Positions 29,936 through 38,948 of a stretch of 64,000 nt of DNA are shown one piece after another; position 1 is the first letter of the stretch, and every line of letters starts with the position of its first letter. A program made the translations under genes and the position numbers. This stretch comes from Sphingobacterium sp. UBA4616. GTDB lineage: Bacteria > Bacteroidota > Bacteroidia > Sphingobacteriales > Sphingobacteriaceae. Location of the stretch: NCBI GenBank assembly GCA_002386525.1, contig DGIS01000020.1:1-64000 (forward strand), read 5' to 3'. Below the pieces are notes generated by a model. That model was not told where the DNA came from and did no database searches. It saw only the letters and a list, made by a program, of their open reading frames with translations.

Positions 29936-31006
29936 TTATTCATTGATGTAACGCACCGCAAAATCGATCCAGTCTGAAATGGATTCATCCATATAGATAT
30001 CGGGCTGTATACCTATATTGTCAATCGGATATTGCGGTAAACGGGTAGATCGGTAGGTCGGCAAAAGGAGCTGGTAGTTGTCGCAACCAAATTTGAATTC
30101 ACGTATAGAGCCATAGTCAAGGGCGCCCATGCTCGGGGTTCCCATGATTTTTACTTTTTTGCTCTGGCGGGAACTGAATAAAAAATTCTCTGCTGAACTG
30201 GCTACATTTCTATTGGCTAGGATAATGACCTGCTGCGGACTTTTTTTATTAATAGCAATCGTATCTATGATTACCTTCTTGTCACCATACAGTACAAATT
30301 TTCCGATATTCTCCCTGTATTCCCGAAGATCTTCGTCAATTCTTTTTACTTCATTCAGAGAATCCTGCTTGATATTCTTGATGGCATAATCACGCAAACC
30401 ATTGATTAAGGTCTGTGTCGCAAAAAACTCAACACTCATAATTCGGATGGGATTAGTTAAGATGTAAGGCAACAGCGGCTGGTATACATCGTCCGTTCCA
30501 CCACCGTTGTTTCGTACATCTATAATAAGTCCTTTACTGCTTTCGATCTTTTCTTTGTTTTTTTCGATCAGCTCTTTGAAAGGGGCTATGTTTTCGTACC
30601 CGAAGCTTGAGATCTTAATATAAAATATATCGGGACTGATCGATTTTGAACTTATTTCCTCTTCTGGTTCTACCTTTGGGTTTTCGGTACTTGTCTGTGG
30701 AGCATTTTTCTTTTTGGAAAGATCATCTAAGACAATGTGTTCATCGTGGAAGAAGTCAAGATATTCCTGCAAAAGTTGCATGCAGGTCCAATTTGAAACC
30801 AGCAAGCTTTTCTTTGTCAATATATTTTTTTTAACTTGGTACAGGTCCTTATTCTGCTTGGTTTTTTCTGGAAAACCGGGGTACTCGCTCTCTATTTTTA
30901 CAATTAATTGCTTAAGTGCCTGTGAGCAGTTGCAGGTGGTTTGACCATATATTGGTCGAACAAAGAAAACAAGACAAAAGATGAGGAATAATTTGGTATT
31001 GGTCAT
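29936..31006 (-). CDS. S41-family (tail-specific/CtpA-like) peptidase
   Basis: A 356-aa exported serine peptidase. The signal peptide ends near PIYGQ (about 22), and a TCNC pair follows. The S41 core has YIKISSFG, GLIIDVRNNGGG (about 175-186), the nucleophile in NVASSAENFLF and KVKIMGTPSMGA. No PDZ domain is evident between the N-terminal part and the core. It probably heads a two-gene unit with the DKNYY-like lipoprotein. Confidence 0.85.
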   Translation of the reverse strand: MTNTKLFLIFCLVFFVRPIYGQTTCNCSQALKQLIVKIESEYPGFPEKTKQNKDLYQVKKNILTKKSLLVSNWTCMQLLQEYLDFFHDEHIVLDDLSKKKNAPQTSTENPKVEPEEEISSKSISPDIFYIKISSFGYENIAPFKELIEKNKEKIESSKGLIIDVRNNGGGTDDVYQPLLPYILTNPIRIMSVEFFATQTLINGLRDYAIKNIKQDSLNEVKRIDEDLREYRENIGKFVLYGDKKVIIDTIAINKKSPQQVIILANRNVASSAENFLFSSRQSKKVKIMGTPSMGALDYGSIREFKFGCDNYQLLLPTYRSTRLPQYPIDNIGIQPDIYMDESISDWIDFAVRYINE

Positions 31007-31581
31007 GGATATTGTTGTTAAAATTAATGCAATTTAAGAAATAGCGTATTTTCTGATAGCTTAAAAATTGAATAGCCTAAAAATAATAGAAATATATAAT
31101 TGGTTCGTGAGTTGTTTACAATTCGCAGCATAAATTTATAATTTGTAAAAGCTAGAAATAAATGGTCATCTGTCTATGTACAGGCTGGTATCCTTTATTT
31201 AAAATTTTAATGATAAATAATATTTTGATTTGGTTTTGTTTATTTATATATTTGTATATATAAACTATATTAATGTATTCTATTTTGTTTTTCTTTTAAT
31301 GGGAAAACAAAGTGTTTTCTCTGTCTATATTGCCAGCGACGGTGAAACACTTTTTCGCTAAATGAATGATTTGAATACATGTTGATTTAAATGCTGGTAT
31401 TTCCTGAAAAGCCAAGGGGCGAACGTCTATATGTAGTAATGTGTTAACCCCTCTTTAGTCTCCTTGGTTGTAATACTGTTTTTTTACAATAAAGTATTGA
31501 TTATTTGCAATAATGATCTGTAACAGTCTGATCTGTTGGAGTAATTTATTGTGCCAAATTTTTAATCTTAAATCATTTAGT
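31007..31581. other. AT-rich divergent region with a promoter candidate
   Basis: 575 bp between the minus-strand peptidase gene and the plus-strand HEPN gene. The stretch 31201-31290 is very AT-rich. A TTTG-N19-TATATTTG promoter match is listed separately. An inverted TTGTAA/TTACAA pair lies near 31466-31488. No gene or RNA could be recognised; frames upstream of the ATG at 31582 look non-coding. Confidence 0.5.
31224..31254 (+). promoter_or_regulatory. consensus-like Bacteroidota promoter, long leader
   Basis: TTTG at 31224-31227 and TATATTTG at 31247-31254 have a 19-bp spacer, an exact match to TTTG-N19-TAnnTTTG. The predicted start near 31261 would leave a leader of about 320 nt before the HEPN gene. 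The region is AT-rich, so a chance match is possible. Confidence 0.4.
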
Positions 31582-33321
31582 ATGGAAATTAATAGCCAAT
31601 TAATTATCGATCGGCTTTCTCAGCGTATGGATCTCGATCGTGCCTATCTTTTTAAATATCAGTTTCTCGGTCAGGATCATTATCATTTGCTTCTTGCGCT
31701 CAAGCATGTGAGCGGGCTTTCACCGAAGGTATTAAAGCCTATTGTGGAATTATGTTTAATGGACCAGAAGAATATTTCCTTTGAGCTGGTTCCAATTGCT
31801 GAAATGCTCAGTAAAGTCAAAGTGGGTAGTCTGTATTATTCCTATGCCTCCCTACCTGAAAATACTGTTCATCAGGCTAGTAACAAAAAGAACCCACCCC
31901 TTCAGGCGAAAGAACTAAAAAGTGTTCTAGAAATAGCTGATGAATATTACCAGAAGCTCTTGCCTATTTCAGCGGGATTCCTACAGGGGGCTGAAACATT
32001 TGGTCAACAGGGCAACTATCAAAGGGCTATATTTATGTTACATCAAAGTATGGAAAACCACTTGCGTTTTTTACAGCTAATGATTGACGGAAAAGCCAAT
32101 AATGTACATCATGTTAATAACAGAATTAAAAGCGTCAATGAGCATTTTTCCATGTTAAGGGAGTCCCTTGTCGGAAAGGATGAGGAAGAAAAGAAACGTT
32201 TTAGATTATTGGACAGTGCCTTTGATGCGGTGAAACAAAACAAGGATCTCGAAATCTCCGCCTTTGATGCCTCCTGGCTTTATGAGCATTGCAAGTTTGT
32301 TCTTCATACGATTGAACAGCTGTACTTGAGTTTTATGGAAGGCCTTAAAACGGGCTATGAAAAATTGTTGGCAAAAGAGCAACAAAAAGTCGTAAATAAA
32401 AACGTCGAAGTTGTAGCAGGTAATCTGGGGGCGAAGGAGACTACATTATCGAGTACTACGGCCTCGCAGTTTCATGCATTTCCTTGGCCGGAGCGGTATG
32501 AGACAGATATACTTCATGTGCTGGCTCAAATTCGTCAGGAGAATAATCCCGAACAAATGATGCTGCTCAATTATTACGTCAGCGATGCACATGGGAAAGG
32601 ACTTTTTCATTTTCCTGCGGTGGAAAATGAAAAGGCAGAAATATACCTTGCAGTAATAAAAAAGAAAATAGGTCACTGTCATTTTCGAAAAATCGTTTAT
32701 GGTAGAGTTACTGCAATTGTAGCTTTTATGAGTACAGATTTCCTGGCAACAAAACTGGATCTAGGCAGCCGTTTCTCACATACCATCTGGAATGAATCTG
32801 TTGTTGTTTACCGTCGTCCGAGTTATAAACCGAGGTATTCCGTTTCTCCGATCAATTGGCATGATACATTGTTTAAGACATCTATTTCATGGACACGCAA
32901 TTCAAAACTCATGCAGGATCTGCTGGGTGTATTTGCTTTTGAAGGACTTGCTAGTCCACAATTGGCTGTATTATTTTTAAATCAATTGACATCAATTGGA
33001 CTATACAGTTATCTCTACCTACGGGTCGGTTATGCCCCAATGAATGTGACTATAGCCGATCTGGTGGACTGGACCTGTATCTGTGATAAAAAGGTGAAAG
33101 AATTTTTTACAATAAGAAGTGAGGTGGAGGAAATATTGAATGCAGAGCTGTTAAAACACATGAAAGGGCGGGTCTATGAGCTTCCTGCACAATTGGCTCA
33201 GCTTGATATGGACTACTTTAAGTCAAAAGCGAAGGAAATTACGGATTTCTTTGTCGATCTCTGCGATCAGAGCATACGGTATATGGAGTTGAAATCGGAG
33301 GTTAAGTCCAATAAACAATAA
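31582..33321 (+). CDS. tandem NT-like/HEPN protein
   Basis: A 579-aa soluble protein with no signal peptide. Residues about 126-265 fit a HEPN fold: AGFLQGAETFGQQGNYQRAIFM, HQSMENHLRFL, a VHHVNNRI turn and a final helix pair. Residues about 441-570 repeat the plan (LMQDLLGVFAFEG, AVLFLNQLTSIGLYSYLYL, VGYAPMNVTIADLVDW). Each is preceded by an alpha/beta segment that could be a degenerate nucleotidyltransferase domain (about 1-110, about 320-430). The catalytic R-x4-6-H ribonuclease motif is not clear. The ATG at 31582 is preferred over 31513, whose extra 23 residues are Cys-rich and unconserved-looking. It is 10 bp before the SNF2 gene. Confidence 0.6.
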   Translation: MEINSQLIIDRLSQRMDLDRAYLFKYQFLGQDHYHLLLALKHVSGLSPKVLKPIVELCLMDQKNISFELVPIAEMLSKVKVGSLYYSYASLPENTVHQASNKKNPPLQAKELKSVLEIADEYYQKLLPISAGFLQGAETFGQQGNYQRAIFMLHQSMENHLRFLQLMIDGKANNVHHVNNRIKSVNEHFSMLRESLVGKDEEEKKRFRLLDSAFDAVKQNKDLEISAFDASWLYEHCKFVLHTIEQLYLSFMEGLKTGYEKLLAKEQQKVVNKNVEVVAGNLGAKETTLSSTTASQFHAFPWPERYETDILHVLAQIRQENNPEQMMLLNYYVSDAHGKGLFHFPAVENEKAEIYLAVIKKKIGHCHFRKIVYGRVTAIVAFMSTDFLATKLDLGSRFSHTIWNESVVVYRRPSYKPRYSVSPINWHDTLFKTSISWTRNSKLMQDLLGVFAFEGLASPQLAVLFLNQLTSIGLYSYLYLRVGYAPMNVTIADLVDWTCICDKKVKEFFTIRSEVEEILNAELLKHMKGRVYELPAQLAQLDMDYFKSKAKEITDFFVDLCDQSIRYMELKSEVKSNKQ

Positions 33322-33327
33322 AGGAGG
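33320..33327 (+). promoter_or_regulatory. strong Shine-Dalgarno before the SNF2 gene
   Basis: AAAGGAGG sits 4 nt before the ATG at 33332. Bacteroidota rarely use such sites. The same octamer precedes the gene at 37519 in this cassette. Confidence 0.6.
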
Positions 33328-33331
33328 ATTT

Positions 33332-36300
33332 ATGGAAAATAGTGTTGAAAATCTGGAGTTAGTAACAGATGTTGTTCCGATTATACCTGACAAAGAGAAG
33401 AATAGCTTTATTATTCCTTGGGAAAACCAAGAGGATCTTTATATTTCATCAGACTACTTTCTTAAGCGCTATAAAGGAGAAATACCACTGACGGATTTTC
33501 AGCTTTATAGTTACAGCGTTAGGATAATCAAAGTCAACAAGTTTAAATGGCCATTTTCTCTAAGAAGAGACGGAAATTATAAAAACAAAAATCTCAAAAT
33601 TGATCTCGAGATCCGAGAAATCGGATTGAAGGTTAAGTGCGATTGTAAAAAGCGTCATGATAGTCTGTGTGATTATGTAATTATTGGACTTTATCGTAAG
33701 TTTTTAGTCAGTAATAAATTCTTACATGATTTATATGCAAAAGATATTGCCATCCTACCCGAAAGTCAGCATAAGTACTTTCAATTGGGTATTTCTAGGC
33801 TATATTACCGCAAGGACAAGGTTTGTATTGAAAATCATAATCAATTTGGTCAGGTATATAATTATTTCGACCACCAGGAGCTTGAATCGGAATTGCTAGA
33901 TGCAGCATCTGAAAACCGATGGATGGAACAGCATGAGGCGCCTTTTCCGAATTTTATGTATGTTATTCCTAGAGAGCGTCAGGTGGACGGACTACCCTTT
34001 TTAATACCTTTTGAAATAAACAGTAAGATAAATTATTTAGGAGAATTTGGTAATAAGTTGGCGAATTTTGCTGATAGTGATGTTTTAAAAATCGATTTAT
34101 GTCGTAAGATTTTAGCTTTTTCCAAAAGTCCACAAAGACAATTAGGGGATAGGGAAAAAGATGAGATGCGAAATGACGCTGATCGTGTGGAGAAGGATAT
34201 TATCATCAGTGCTTGGCGTAAACTTTTGGAAGGAAAATCGGATCAAAGATTACGTGTTGCTTTTGTCGATAGAAATAATTTTAAAACTACAATTGAAAAC
34301 TTCAAATATCCATCCAAATATCGTACAACGTATCGGAATGTGATTTTGGCGGGCGATGATCTTAGTCTGAAATTTCATTTGAAAGAAGGCAGCGATCACC
34401 TGCTTCTATCGTTAATTCTTGTCTACAAAGGAGAGGAGTTGAAAGACTATACATCCGAATGTCGGTCCAATTTCTTCTTTATCAATCTAAATGAAGACGA
34501 GTGTCTTTTTGTTGATAATCTTCAAAAGGAGTTTCTATTACGTTTCTTTTACAGTATTTCTACTAAAATAACGGTGTTAAAGCGGGACTATGAAGACTTC
34601 TTTACGCGTATGTTGATTCCATTGTCAACATCCTTTCACATAGACCTTGAACCTTTAAACAAGGATACAGTTTTTATTTTTAATACCGCTCATCATGTGC
34701 CTCAATTTAAGGTTGTGGTGGAGAAAGACGACGATGATCATTTAAATTTCGAATTGAAAGCTACGCTGAGTGAAAAGGAAGAATATGTAATTCCATATGG
34801 AGGAAACTTGATTTTAAAACCGGAAAATGGAACCTGCCTGTATACTGAGCGAGATCTTGTTGGCGAGCATGAGTTTAATACCTTTATTGAAGCTCAGTTG
34901 CCAAATTTGAAAAGCTGCACCAATAGAATGGTTAAGCGCTTGGAATGGCAGGCGCATAGCAACAGAAATAGACTGTATGAATTTATAAAAAAATGTAAGA
35001 GCAAGGGGTACAAAACTATTCTGAACAATATTTCAAAGGGAGCTTATTTGCTGCCACACCAACTGAAATGGGAAGTATTGGATATTCGTCAGGACAATAA
35101 TGTATTTTCCATTTACATGATTTTCAAATTTGGAACAACGACCTATTTACCGGGAGAGTTTGAAGAAAAGATCATAAACGACTACAGTAGCATCCAATTG
35201 GCAGATAAATCTTTCGGATATATTAAAGCCTCAGATAAAGCATTATTTGATGTCCTGTTTAAGTATGCGCTGGTTGAAACCGACTGTCTTAAACTCACTT
35301 CAGCCCAATTGCTATCTTTCCAAACACGGCTGGATCGAATTGATCCCCGTATTATTCAAAATAGCCTAGCTGAACGTCGAAAGAAACTGTTGGATACGGA
35401 TGAAATAGCCCTGTTGGATGTTCCGAAAGAGATCCAGGCAGAGTTGCGCCCTTACCAACAGGCAGGATTTAGCTGGATGGTATTCTTAAGCGATTTTCAA
35501 TGGGGCGGTATCTTGGCTGATGATATGGGATTAGGGAAAACCTTACAGGCAATAACGCTTTTGGAATATTTCTATCAAAATAATCCAAAAGCAGCCCCCT
35601 CAATTATTATTGTACCCAATTCCCTGCTATTCAATTGGCTGGCAGAATTTAAGAAATTTTCCCCAAATCGTCGGACAGCTATTTATCATGGACAAAAAAG
35701 GAGGGAAATCACAGAAATAGAGAACGAATCCATCTTGATTACGACCTATGGAACAGTTATGATGGAGCTTGATTTTCTTAAATCCCAGTCCTTTAGTTAC
35801 ATGATTTTAGATGAGTCGCAGGCGATAAAAAATCGTAATTCAAAAAGATTTAGATCGCTCACTGAGCTAAAATCCTGCTATCGCATAGCGATGACAGGAA
35901 CACCTATTGAAAATGGCGTGGAGGATATCTATGCACAAATGAGTATGGTCAACCCGGGTTTTTTTGGAACTTATGGCAATTTTAATAATACCTATCGGGG
36001 GATCAAAGATGAAAATACAGCGCAAGAAACTGTCCTTGGCCTCCAAAAGATGATCCAACCTTTTGTCCTTCGGCGTACAAAAAAACAGGTTGCTTTGGAC
36101 CTTCCTGAAAAGACCGAAACAATTCTGTATATGGATATGCTTCCGGAGCAAAGAAAGATATACGATAAGGTCAGAAAGATATTCAAGGGGGAGATTGAAA
36201 GTAATCTGAATAGCGCTGACTCCACGAAATCCAAATTTTTGGCGATTGAGGCCCTGCAAAAACTACGGCAGCTTTGCAACTCGCCCATTCTGATGAAAGA

Positions 36301-36829
36301 TGGCGGCTTCGGTCATGAATCTATTAAATTGGATTTTATTGATGAGATCATGGATGAAGTAGCTCCAAATCATAAGATTCTTCTCTTTTCGGCGTATACT
36401 TCCATGCTTAAGCTGGTGGCTCAACGAATCGAAAATAAGGGAATAGCTTATGTCTACCTTGATGGTAAGATGAATCAAGATCAGCGGCAAAATGCGGTCG
36501 AAAGATTTCAGAACGAGGACGAATGCCGTGTGTTTCTCATTAGCCTTAAAGCGGGAGGAACCGGCTTAAATCTAACGGCTGCCGACTATGTCTATATTTT
36601 AGACCCCTGGTGGAATCCTGCTGCCGAAGCACAGGCGATAGATCGTTGTTATCGAATAGGGCAAGAAAAGCATGTGATGGCTTATAAGATTGTTTGTCGG
36701 GATTCCGTTGAGGAGCACATCTTAGCCCTTCAAGAAAGTAAAAAACGAATATCCGAAGGACTGATTTTAGATGAGGCTAATCTAATGAAATCGATCAGTA
36801 AAGATGAGCTGCTTAAATTATTTGAATAA
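33332..36829 (+). CDS. SNF2-family DEAD/DEAH-like helicase with degenerate SWIM finger
   Basis: A 1165-aa protein. The SNF2 ATPase is at the C-terminus: GILADDMGLGKT (Walker A, about 725-736), DESQ (about 827-830) in place of DEAH/DEGH, MTGTPIENG, then the helicase-C lobe with LKAGGTGLNLT and QAIDRCYRIGQ (about 1100-1110). Near the N-terminus C103-x-C105-x7-C113-x-Y115 resembles a SWIM zinc finger (CxCxnCxH) with the His replaced. The ~600 residues between are unknown. SNF2 motors translocate on double-stranded DNA and remodel protein-DNA complexes. It is 10 bp behind the HEPN gene. Confidence 0.85.
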   Translation: MENSVENLELVTDVVPIIPDKEKNSFIIPWENQEDLYISSDYFLKRYKGEIPLTDFQLYSYSVRIIKVNKFKWPFSLRRDGNYKNKNLKIDLEIREIGLKVKCDCKKRHDSLCDYVIIGLYRKFLVSNKFLHDLYAKDIAILPESQHKYFQLGISRLYYRKDKVCIENHNQFGQVYNYFDHQELESELLDAASENRWMEQHEAPFPNFMYVIPRERQVDGLPFLIPFEINSKINYLGEFGNKLANFADSDVLKIDLCRKILAFSKSPQRQLGDREKDEMRNDADRVEKDIIISAWRKLLEGKSDQRLRVAFVDRNNFKTTIENFKYPSKYRTTYRNVILAGDDLSLKFHLKEGSDHLLLSLILVYKGEELKDYTSECRSNFFFINLNEDECLFVDNLQKEFLLRFFYSISTKITVLKRDYEDFFTRMLIPLSTSFHIDLEPLNKDTVFIFNTAHHVPQFKVVVEKDDDDHLNFELKATLSEKEEYVIPYGGNLILKPENGTCLYTERDLVGEHEFNTFIEAQLPNLKSCTNRMVKRLEWQAHSNRNRLYEFIKKCKSKGYKTILNNISKGAYLLPHQLKWEVLDIRQDNNVFSIYMIFKFGTTTYLPGEFEEKIINDYSSIQLADKSFGYIKASDKALFDVLFKYALVETDCLKLTSAQLLSFQTRLDRIDPRIIQNSLAERRKKLLDTDEIALLDVPKEIQAELRPYQQAGFSWMVFLSDFQWGGILADDMGLGKTLQAITLLEYFYQNNPKAAPSIIIVPNSLLFNWLAEFKKFSPNRRTAIYHGQKRREITEIENESILITTYGTVMMELDFLKSQSFSYMILDESQAIKNRNSKRFRSLTELKSCYRIAMTGTPIENGVEDIYAQMSMVNPGFFGTYGNFNNTYRGIKDENTAQETVLGLQKMIQPFVLRRTKKQVALDLPEKTETILYMDMLPEQRKIYDKVRKIFKGEIESNLNSADSTKSKFLAIEALQKLRQLCNSPILMKDGGFGHESIKLDFIDEIMDEVAPNHKILLFSAYTSMLKLVAQRIENKGIAYVYLDGKMNQDQRQNAVERFQNEDECRVFLISLKAGGTGLNLTAADYVYILDPWWNPAAEAQAIDRCYRIGQEKHVMAYKIVCRDSVEEHILALQESKKRISEGLILDEANLMKSISKDELLKLFE

Positions 36830-36845
36830 CCAATTGTACACTATA

Positions 36846-37535
36846 ATGATCAAAAAAGTATCTCCACAAAAAGCATCCTATGGGGGAATGATGTATTCGC
36901 ACGACTTTCAACTATGGTACACCTATCTAAAACGGAGGATAGAAAAGGGCTGGAGACCTGAAGAACTGTCGTTCTTGGTTGGTAGACCTGATCACGCGTA
37001 TTTAGACTTTGAAAAAATGTATCAGGTGCGAAGTTTTTTGGCTCAGGAATCGATCTCACTGGATCGAATATACATGAGCTCATGCATTGAACCGATGGAA
37101 TTCCATCGCGAAAGATATGAAGCTACCGAAGAACGTCTCGTCCGTCTTCATATTGAAGAGGACGAGGTCAGGTGGCATTATTCTATCGAAATTCCTTGGC
37201 AGTTTGTCTCGCAAAAAAAGTCTTCAATTGCATTGCAATTTGAGGAATGGAAAGCTGAAAAAGATATCCAGCATGAATCGGATGCGATGTTACATGTACG
37301 CCAAAAGATTGAAGGGCTATTGGATCTGGAATTCTTTGTGCATGGTGCAGCTCCTTGGCAACTGTTTCGGAAAGTTAAGGAAACGGGACAGGTTCATCTC
37401 CAGATTTATCCAAGGCATTTGAAAAATGTGCTGTATGGACTCATTCAGCAAAACAGGTTGGTCGTCAGAAATGTGGAAGGAAGGTATTCTTTTTATCCGG
37501 TCGATAGAAAGGAGGAGCATGCAAAATTTAATTAA
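36846..37535 (+). CDS. unknown protein, first of a paralogous pair
   Basis: A 229-aa soluble protein not recognised. An HTH-like segment near residues 25-50 reads GWRPEELSFLVGRPD, reminiscent of XRE-type regulators. The middle is strand-rich; the C-terminal half has LEFFVHGAAPWQLF and a final LIQQNRLV block. The same three landmarks recur in the next gene (GFTREEMAFLMGQKE, MEYFINAVETITFF, LIQKDYF). The ATG at 36846 is chosen because upstream frame lies in the helicase gene end. Its last 17 nt overlap the next gene. Confidence 0.7.
   Translation: MIKKVSPQKASYGGMMYSHDFQLWYTYLKRRIEKGWRPEELSFLVGRPDHAYLDFEKMYQVRSFLAQESISLDRIYMSSCIEPMEFHRERYEATEERLVRLHIEEDEVRWHYSIEIPWQFVSQKKSSIALQFEEWKAEKDIQHESDAMLHVRQKIEGLLDLEFFVHGAAPWQLFRKVKETGQVHLQIYPRHLKNVLYGLIQQNRLVVRNVEGRYSFYPVDRKEEHAKFN
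37508..37515 (+). promoter_or_regulatory. Shine-Dalgarno inside the preceding gene
   Basis: AAAGGAGG ends 3 nt before the ATG at 37519 and lies within the coding end of the upstream paralogue. It decides the start at 37519. Confidence 0.6.
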
Positions 37536-38172
37536 TGATATTGGCAGAGAGAGATTTCGTGCAGAATTTTCTATGTACTATGCGGGGATTATTTATCTCC
37601 TGATATTAAATCGGATCAGCTTCGGATTTACTCGTGAAGAAATGGCTTTCTTAATGGGACAAAAGGAAACCTACGTTAAGGAAATGGAAGAACTCAAAAT
37701 ACCGGCCGGAAATCTTGAAGTTATGGTCCACCTGAATTGGGTTTTCAACATTAGGAAAGTAGATATCAGTAAATTTGATAATAAAATCAGCTATCAGTTT
37801 GAGTTCTCGATTTGGGAAGAAAAAGGTATCCGCCACTACCAAATGGAATATTTTATCAATGCCGTAGAAACCATAACTTTTTTCCAGTTAATGGAAGAAA
37901 TCAGCCCCGAAGATCCAGCACAAGTTGAACAGTATACAAGTGATTGCATGGCCGTGGAACTCCTTTTGGATAAGCTTATCCAAAAAGATTATTTTAAGAA
38001 ATACAGAACGCCGCTTGAACTTTGGCGCTATACGGAAAAATACCTGGAAGAAAATATCCGCGTGAAAAGCTTGATGCGGGAACTGGTGGTGTTGGTAGGA
38101 AAGAAGGGAAGCGCACCGCTGCGGAAAACTAAAGCCAAAAGTTTTGGCTTCCGCTATATTGAACATAAATAA
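37519..38172 (+). CDS. unknown protein, second of a paralogous pair
   Basis: A 217-aa protein, diverged paralogue of the one before it, with HTH-like GFTREEMAFLMGQKE near 38-52, a strand-rich centre and MEYFINAVETITFFQLMEEI. The C-terminus is basic (GKKGSAPLRKTKAKSFGF), which could contact nucleic acid. The frame opens earlier (37426), but the ATG at 37519 has a strong Shine-Dalgarno and aligns with the paralogue's start. The next gene begins 8 nt after the stop. Confidence 0.7.
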   Translation: MQNLINDIGRERFRAEFSMYYAGIIYLLILNRISFGFTREEMAFLMGQKETYVKEMEELKIPAGNLEVMVHLNWVFNIRKVDISKFDNKISYQFEFSIWEEKGIRHYQMEYFINAVETITFFQLMEEISPEDPAQVEQYTSDCMAVELLLDKLIQKDYFKKYRTPLELWRYTEKYLEENIRVKSLMRELVVLVGKKGSAPLRKTKAKSFGFRYIEHK

Positions 38173-38179
38173 AAAAAAT

Positions 38180-38941
38180 ATGGAAGATATTACTGGAGTA
38201 CCTTTAGAGGTACCGCGAAATTTTCGGTTAATATGCGAGCTTTTTGGCATCGCTGCACCAGCTTTTATTCAATTGTTTCTAGATCATTACTCTTTTATAG
38301 ATCAAAATTTTACAGATAATTCAAGCTACAATATTGCCACTAGAGCCGTACGTTATGTCAACGATAAAATTCCTAAAGTCGATAATCCTTTAAAAATTGA
38401 ATTCGAAAAGAACGAAAAGGAAATGGTGGTGAAATTATTGCGACGTCAGGTAAAATTGGCAATCAATAGAAATTATAGCACGGGCGAGCGCAGAAATAAA
38501 GGCCGTATGATCACTGCACAGATCTATGACCTTTTTGCTACAAAAGTGCGGCTTAAAGACCGCATCTATTTAAACGAAAACATATCCTTTAAATTGAGTA
38601 AGGGTTTTCTGCTGACTTGCCTGATAAATGGTGTTCATCCAGCGCATTATATCAACACCATGATGCAACAGGTATCTACACCCGACTTTTTAGCAACAAT
38701 GCACTTGGATAAAGCTACCTATAATCCAGTTTTGGGACTTATTCATCGTGTCCATGATGGTTATGGAGATCTTATTGATTGGGAATATCGCCATACGCCT
38801 TTTTTTAAACGATTTATTATGGATTTACAGGAACTCAATAAACGCTATTTTTTTTATCGCGACCTCGATAAAAGAATAGCGCTGTATGAGGCCTGGCTCG
38901 ATCGTATTTTGGAATCTAAAGATGAAGAGTTTGAGTTATAA
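38180..38941 (+). CDS. unknown cassette protein
   Basis: A 253-aa soluble protein with no motif I recognise. An N-terminal helical segment (NFRLICELFGIAAPAFIQLFLDHYSF) resembles that of the 124-aa product downstream. A basic middle (LLRRQVKLAINRNYSTGERRN) and a Tyr/Phe-rich C-terminus follow. Start at the ATG at 38180, 8 nt after the preceding stop; the longer frame (38144) lies within the previous gene. Context suggests it acts with the HEPN/SNF2 genes. Confidence 0.65.
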   Translation: MEDITGVPLEVPRNFRLICELFGIAAPAFIQLFLDHYSFIDQNFTDNSSYNIATRAVRYVNDKIPKVDNPLKIEFEKNEKEMVVKLLRRQVKLAINRNYSTGERRNKGRMITAQIYDLFATKVRLKDRIYLNENISFKLSKGFLLTCLINGVHPAHYINTMMQQVSTPDFLATMHLDKATYNPVLGLIHRVHDGYGDLIDWEYRHTPFFKRFIMDLQELNKRYFFYRDLDKRIALYEAWLDRILESKDEEFEL

Positions 38942-38948
38942 ATGAATT

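Noticed and set aside
31007..31581. tRNA or other structured RNA in the AT-rich leader
   Set aside because: No cloverleaf, TTC loop or CCA-type end visible; sequence too AT-rich to support it.
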